Shown: positions 58,801 to 64,000 of the stretch, in pieces
Layout of the letters: every line of letters starts with the position of its first letter
Numbering within the stretch: position 1 is the first letter of the stretch
NCBI RefSeq assembly: GCF_026151205.1
Contig: NC_087082.1
Span: 558,001 to 622,000 of the forward strand
DNA from: Bolinopsis microptera
Taxonomy: Eukaryota; Ctenophora; Tentaculata; Lobata; Bolinopsidae
Direction of reading: 5' to 3'
DNA: 64,000 nt
The notes under the pieces: model-generated
Told to the model about the DNA's origin: nothing
What the model saw: only the letters and a program-made list of their open reading frames with translations
The model's database searches: none
Made by a program: the position numbers and the translations under genes

Positions 58801-61185
58801 TTAGAATTTAACTCTTTCGAATCGAAAGTCAACTAATTTTTTCAGTCCCATGGACTGGGTTTTATTTTTGCAATGATGATTTTCATAATATATAACCTGT
58901 AATACTATTCTGTATATATCTAATTTCGTTTTCCAAAAAAAACAAACTAATATAGCTACTAACTAATATAGCTACTAACTAATATAGCTACTAACTAATA
59001 TAGCCACTAACTAATATAGCTACTAACTAATATAGCGACGACGGTGAACCCCAGGAAGTATTGAGGAAGTCTGTGTAGAAAGGTTATGTGTTGTTCTCTT
59101 GTCTTCGTTACATCATTCCATCGGAACACTTTAGTTTTGGTCAGTTTGTACTTTACCCTCACTTCTGCCTGAATGCAGAGTGAACTAAGAATATCTTGAA
59201 AAATTTAAAATTCGCATGACAGGGATGTGATGATGGTGAACTCATATTAAAATTGATATTATCAATATTTCATTTAATATAGTAGTGTAACTATGGCAAC
59301 TAGTAGTGTAACTATGGTAACTAGTAGTGTAACTATGGTAACTAGTAGTGTAACTATGGTAACTAGTAGTGTTACTATGGTAACTAGTAGTGTAACTATG
59401 GTAACTAGTAGTGTTACTATGGTAACTAGTAGTGTAACTATGGTAACTAGTAGTGTTACTATGGTAACTAGTAGTGTAACTATGGTAACTAGTAGTGTTA
59501 CTATGGTAACTAGTAGTGTAACTATGGTAACTAGTAGTGTAACTATGGTAACTAGTAGTGTAACTATGGTAACTAGTAGTGTAACTATGGTAACTAGTAG
59601 TGTAACTATGGTAACTAGTAGTGTAACTATGGTAACTAGTAGTTAATGTGCCTTACCGAAGCACTCCTACTGTTAGTTGTACCCCAGGTGTGTGCTATAG
59701 TACTCTGCTGTCGCTTCCAAAACGTCACGAATATCGCTAGCCAGGCCATCATGATTATAGAAAATACTATAACTGCACCGTTGTTAGCCACACTCGTTAT
59801 CTACAATGGAGAATCAATAATTCAAAATGTTTATTACAACGAGAACTGGCGAGTACATTATTAACGATGAACAGAAAAAAGTAAATATGAATGAAATAAG
59901 AACTTCTTGATTATTACACTGGTAGTGAAGCAATAGTCTGACAAATAAGTAGCGTTGCAGGTTCCATCTATATAGCAGTCCGCACACATCAAATATTTTT
60001 CCCCGCTTTCACAAATATGCCGTGCTGTGTCAGTCCAAGTCATCTGCAGCAGACCGTATATGAAAACAGCAGTTCCTGCTATAGCAGGTATCACCAGGGA
60101 CATGTTGTAGAATCCTGGAATACACACACCGGCTTTAGTGGGGACTACTCTAAAGGTTTTAAACGGACAAATTAAATTCAAGTGTTCCTAGATGTTTATT
60201 CGCTTATAGTATAGGTCCCAATGTTATTGCGGGTATGGTATTTCTTACTGCACACTACGGTGTTTTGGTGACATAATTCCGATATACTGAGCTACTCCTT
60301 GTATAATGTATATCTGGGTTTATTTAGAAGCATTCAATTCTACACAATTATGAATTGTTTGAAAAGATTTACATTTTTTAAATGTGTGAGTTTCTGAACA
60401 TCCAACTGTATCAGAAGCATGGAAAGTTTGTGACTGGATTCCATAAAAATTATTTGCTAAGTCTATGATGCTGATATCTCAGAAGAAATGTGACTCACCC
60501 ACCCCCCCCCCCCCCCCCCTAGCATGTGACTCACCCCCCCCCCCCCAGTATGTGACTCACCGACATAAGCAAAGTACATGGCAGTAACAGATCCGAAGTA
60601 GTTTCTCACAATGTTGAGGGGTTGGAACTTCCACTTCATATGAGACGAGCTCCAAAAGTACCGCAGTAACTTTCTGGGATTGTCTATCTGTTCTGAGGGC
60701 GAGGAGAGAGCTGTTACTGCTGATCTTGCTGGAAATGAAATAACCTGTTATCATAATCTGATATTTCAGAGCAAAAAGTTAAGACACAAGTGCCATACCT
60801 TCGATGTCGATCTCACTCCACTTTTGTTTTTTTCCAGAGACATCACATCTAATCTTATACCCTCCAGCATGTAGCGGGTATGCTGTTTCAAAACACCCCT
60901 CTCGGTACATGTCGCTCAGCTTGTAACCAGCTTTTAACTTGCTTTCATTTGCTTCTGGGTTTTCGAGAATCCTGAATACCTGGGAGAAACAGCATTACAA
61001 CATCTCGAGTACCAAGGAGACTGAATCAGTCCCTACCAGTCTCAGACTGATAGCGGGCAACATTAACATGATCAAACTGAACTGCAAGTAAGTTTGAAAT
61101 TCCGATTACAAGACCCACAAAAAGGTATTCAATATTAAAATATACTATACGTATTATATATAATAATATATATAATACTAATTAT

Positions 61186-61226
<41 letters not shown>

Positions 61227-64000
61227 ATTACCATTAGTGATCTCTCTGATCTGTTGTAGAACTCAGGGTCATCGTGACCAAGAAATTTAGTTTTCTTTGA
61301 GTAGTTGAACGGAGCTCGGATCGCTCTGTAAAGAAGATATTTGTGAGTAGTTAGTAGCTATATAAGTCTGTTGTATAGTCAGATACAAAACTTAATCTCT
61401 TTAAACCAGGTCAGATGGACAACAAAGATATCAAATGATCTGTATTAAATGATCTGTTCTGATAATTTGCCTTTCTCTAGACTTAGAGTTAGAGTTATAG
61501 AGTATGAGGTATAACTGTACTAAAGTATTTAAAAAACCTGGCGAGGAGATTGTCTTTAGTTAAGTTGAGTCTGTCATCGCTGCGATGTAGGATAGAAAAG
61601 ATAGCGTTCTCTATTTTAGTGGTCCACAACTTGTGATACCGTTCATTTTGGAAGGTAAGTTGTTTGAACGCAGCTGACTCTCTGTACTCGCTTTCACCTT
61701 TCTTCCTACCGTTCTCCATCTAGGTTTATAAATTGTTTAGATTCACAACTAAGCAAGAGCGAATAAACATAATACATATACATTATACATGTATCTATTC
61801 ACTAAAAGTCAAAACAAGCAGTCACTCTATTAATTTTAAAGAATCAAATCTGACTTAAAAATAATAAACATTTTAAATAACCTGCGCTTTTAATCTTGAA
61901 TCGTAGTCCCCCTCCGCATCAGAAGACTCTGACTTGAACTTGCCTATAACACTCTTCACAGCAGACTTCAGTGTCTGAGGAACGTACCTGGAAGCGTCAA
62001 ACGTTCTGCCCCTGTCTAAATCGTCATGTTCTGGAGGGGGCAGTTCGTAGAGACACTCATTGTACATAGCTATCATTCTGTCTACCGGTTTATCGTGCTC
62101 CAAGGTTAGAACAGCTCCTGAGGGCGGATAAATTAATCAGTGCTGGAAGAAAGATAAGCTTCAGAAATAAGGCATTCGGCCATGTCAGGAGTTCGTGTAA
62201 AGAGAGATAATCAGTAATCATGCTAATTGCTAATAGTGGGCGGGTTAAGAGAGTTAATTAGGTCCTTTGTAAAGACTTAAATAAGGATAATGTTAATTAC
62301 TGCGGTCTTTAGGTTACTTTGTAAAGACTTAAATAAGGGTAATGTTAATTACTGCGGTCTTTAGGTTACTTTGTAAAGACTTAAATAAGGATAATGTTAA
62401 TTACTGCGGTCTTTAGGTTACTTTGTAAAGACTTAAATAAGGGTAATGTTAATTACTGCGGTCTTTAGGTTACTTTGTAAAGACTTAAATAAGGGTAATG
62501 TTAATTACTGCGGTCTTTAGGTTACTTTGTAAAGACTTAAATAAGGATAATGTTAATTACTGCGGTCTTTAGGTTACTTTGTAAAGACTTAAATAAGGGT
62601 AATGTTAATTACTGCGGTCTTTAGGTTACTTTGTAAAGACTTAAATAAGGGTAACGTTAATTACTGCGGTCTTTAGGTTACTTTGTAAAGACTTAAATAA
62701 GGATAATGTTAATTACTGCGGTCTTTAGGTTACTTTGTAAAGACTTAAATAAGGGTAATGTTAATTACTGCGGTCTTTAGGTTACTTTGTAAAGACTTAA
62801 ATAAGGATAATGTTAATTACTGCGGTCTTTAGGTTACTTTGTAAAGACTTAAATAAGGATAATGTTAATTACTGCGGTCTTTAGGTTACTTTGTAAAGAC
62901 TTAAATAAGGGTAATGTTAATTACTGCGGTCTTTAGGTTACTTTGTAAAGACTTAAATAAGGATAATGTTAATTACTGCGGTCTTTAGGTTACTTTATAA
63001 AGACTTAAATAAGGGTTATGTTCTAATGATCGTATAACCCTTTGATTAAGTAGTTCTCATACAAGGTTTATATAAGTTTCATGATTTGCACACTGTATCT
63101 CGACATACACTGTATATCGTCACGCATGTTATATCGCCCTGTAGTAGAATGACTTACAGGCATTTTCTGCTCGATACACTAGGGACTCCAGATATTCCGT
63201 ATTTTTGACTGTAGGTATAATTCAAAGTGGTCCTGAGATAATTAGATTGAGTTTACGCGGTTGAAACCCAATTTAGGCCAAAACAACATGTTTTTTTATT
63301 TTTTTATTTTAGAGCAAGTTAATTTCGTTGGCATATCAGCAAAATTTTCACTAAAGTGTATTAGAACTAGCCTCACAAGATAGTATCAATATTGTGCTAA
63401 TATTGCAGGACTTCCCCTGTCAGAAATCCAATCGAATGGCGATATAAGGTTGTCAATATACAGTGTGATTTACTGTGATTACCAAGTTGCATGTATGAGC
63501 TTATAATGATTGCACTTTACAGTAGAGAACGGAGACAGAAAGCATTTGTTTTGACACGCGAACAGCTACCAACCAATCAGCTTGGAGTTAGATATGAACA
63601 AACCCCCTGGACACAACACAATTAACAAATGTTCGTTGGGAGAACCTATTAAACTACCACCATGTTATTGATTTTAGATTATGTTAGATTATAAAATACA
63701 CATGCATATCGGTTTTCGTACATAAACATAGGAAATAAAGACCAGCAATCTCATCAGCATCCTCTAATAATCCCAGCCATAATGAGAGGGTGATTCCACA
63801 GACAAGCAAAGAAATCGTTTATAATCATAATATCTGTAATATAACTCGGAAAATCAATCGAGCACAACATATGTCAGGTAATATGCACATAATATGTCAC
63901 ATGTCACGTGCAGCGAGCTGTTAACTTACGGATCCTGCCCCAATGATCCCTGCCCTCCATGTACCCACTAAGAGAAGGGTAGAGTCTGGGAGGGTGGGTA
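52891..64000 (-). CDS. gene B: anoctamin / TMEM16 family membrane protein, 19 exons, 5' end outside window
   Basis: Exons (descending): 64000-63930 (partial), 62117-61882, 61719-61538, 61325-61232, 60979-60799, 60728-60561, 60114-59918, 59800-59657, 59168-59028, 58440-58270, 57975-57827, 57272-57188, 55125-54936, 54811-54722, 54582-54512, 54297-54228, 53799-53592, 53305-53139, 53018-52891. All junctions are GT-AG with matching phase, giving about 914 codons here. Family hallmarks: dimerisation-domain text (REGCFETAYPLHAGGY), KWKFQPLNIVRNYFG before TM1, cysteine-rich TM1-2 loop, VTFWKR, YLFEFVNYYSTLFYIAFFKG, GCAPGGCMSE, IIQLGFLTMFVTAFPLAPL, and an acidic C-terminus. Anoctamins are dimeric membrane proteins acting as Ca2+-activated chloride channels or lipid scramblases. 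By alignment to mouse TMEM16A from memory, several Ca2+ ligands are replaced (see findings). An RTE LINE and many repeats lie in its introns. Confidence 0.92.
53901..54138. mobile_element. MITE (121 bp) plus partial duplicate in anoctamin intron
   Basis: Element 53901-54021 has inverted ends CCTTACTCGGGAATATTAT and its near complement, flanked by TA. The right-hand part (GGTGGGTTTTGGAAAATTCC onward) is repeated at about 54048-54138 with another complete right tip and TA. It is non-coding. Confidence 0.75.
55195..57105 (+). mobile_element. RTE-like LINE, 5'-truncated, one frameshift
   Basis: Inserted opposite in sense to the anoctamin gene. The first frame (55267-55707) has the pre-RT region (SIKEGKAFGEDGVAPEVLK). 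The second (55713-57041) carries the RT: IVPVPKKGNL, DNYRGIAL, FVDFKKAFDSV, GVMQGDTLAPYLFI and catalytic DADFADDLAL, then LLYGSETW and RRRGRPHLTY. Loss of one base near 55690 (GTCCTGACC) separates the two; the next frame continues DQWKHLN. Endonuclease is absent. Otherwise it is little decayed, so insertion is probably recent. Confidence 0.85.
57115..57188 (-). repeat. TTAGTAAT repeats and palindrome after exon donor
   Basis: Directly downstream (gene sense) of the donor of the exon ending at 57188, copies of GTAATTAGTTAGTAA-type sequence run on, ending in a 14-bp-arm palindrome (TTAGTGAGGTAATG and its complement). The exon-end GAGGTAAT donor context recurs inside it. Confidence 0.8.
57943..58098 (-). 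repeat. duplicated exon start with 21-bp repeat between
   Basis: The first bases of the exon 57975-57827 with its ACCAG acceptor (GTGTACAGGATAATAGCGAA onward) are repeated at about 58061-58098 inside the upstream intron. The two copies are separated by about three units of a 21-bp repeat with GTAACTATGGTAAC. The upstream copy forms a decoy acceptor. Confidence 0.88.
58560..59035 (-). repeat. 16-bp repeats containing the donor of exon 59168-59028
   Basis: Two arrays (about 58560-58735 and 58945-59035) of AGCTACTAACTAATAT units. On the minus strand the unit GCTATATTAGTTAGTA equals the last nine coding bases of the exon plus the GTTAGTA donor, so the donor is copied many times. About 200 unique bases separate the arrays. 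Confidence 0.9.
59282..59645 (-). repeat. 21-bp minisatellite, about 17 copies
   Basis: Units of TAGTAGTGTAACTATGGTAAC begin about 12 bases downstream of the donor of exon 59800-59657. The same 21-bp unit occurs in another intron of this gene (57990-58058). The Met-Val-Thr-Ser-Ser frame across it is an artefact of the 21-bp length. Confidence 0.95.
60498..60560 (-). repeat. donor-plus-G-tract repeat after exon 60728-60561
   Basis: The minus strand begins with the donor GTGAGTCACAT, then a G run, then GTGAGTCACAT again, a longer G run and a third GTGAGTCACAT. The G runs could form G-quadruplex structure in DNA or pre-mRNA. Confidence 0.85.
61187..61227. repeat. (AGT)n microsatellite next to donor
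   Basis: About thirteen AGT units (minus strand ACT) start roughly five bases inside the donor of exon 61325-61232. Confidence 0.93.
62265..63010. repeat. 52-bp minisatellite, about 14 copies
   Basis: Units of 52 bp with GTAAAGACTTAAATAAGG and TTAATTACTGCGGTCTTTAG in the first complete intron of the anoctamin gene. The array lies about 150 bases from the nearest exon and carries no copy of a splice junction. Confidence 0.95.
63011..63929. other. anoctamin intron, nothing else seen
   Basis: Unique AT-rich intron sequence. No repeat array or coding frame supported. Confidence 0.5.

Noticed and set aside
59293-59646. MVTSSVT repeat protein
   Set aside because: It comes from the 21-bp intron repeat, on the strand opposite to the anoctamin gene.

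Overview
The window looks like nuclear DNA from an invertebrate animal. It is AT-rich, has GT-AG introns and AATAAA polyadenylation signals, carries CR1/Jockey-type and RTE-type LINEs and many DNA-transposon relics, and holds a very large amount of minisatellite DNA. A secreted ShKT plus Ig protein and a TMEM16 gene suggest an early-branching metazoan such as a cnidarian, but the species cannot be fixed from sequence alone.

Two spliced host genes lie on the minus strand. Gene A (17872 to 2884) can be rebuilt as 15 exons, all in compatible phase, giving a 477-residue secreted protein: signal peptide, one ShKT domain, then about four Ig-like domains that mostly lack the usual cysteine pair. Gene B (beyond 64000 to 52891) is an anoctamin (TMEM16) gene; 19 exons are in the window and only the 5' end is missing.

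The strongest signal is the way the tandem repeats sit. In both genes, minisatellites repeatedly start at exon-intron boundaries, and many repeat units carry a copy of the real splice site plus adjoining exon sequence. In intron 6 of gene A each unit is an in-frame, stop-free 13-codon block with its own acceptor. In intron 4 a 38-bp unit (about 127 copies) is bounded by a 5-bp microhomology shared by the intron and the tip of an inserted transposon.

Between the two genes lies a repeat-rich accessory region: two (GA)n arrays, a LINE-derived SGNH-hydrolase remnant, and two plus-strand, uninterrupted, near-duplicate genes (22331-24562 and 26537-28735) for proteins with an N-terminal NERD-type PD-(D/E)XK nuclease and a superfamily-1 helicase/ATPase. 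Three copies of one MITE-like element flank these two genes, so the order is MITE-gene-MITE-gene-MITE. The third MITE is split by a CR1-like LINE (5' part 44345-48033, 3' part 29363-30520). That LINE is itself split by about 13.8 kb of other insertions: an RTE LINE, a transposon-protein remnant, a 2867-bp foldback element with 8-bp target duplications, and a mariner-like MITE. A 39-bp array of about 70 copies (49590-52321) separates this nest from the 3' end of the anoctamin gene.

No tRNA, rRNA, CRISPR or prokaryotic operon features were seen. All splice models were read by eye and have no transcript support here.
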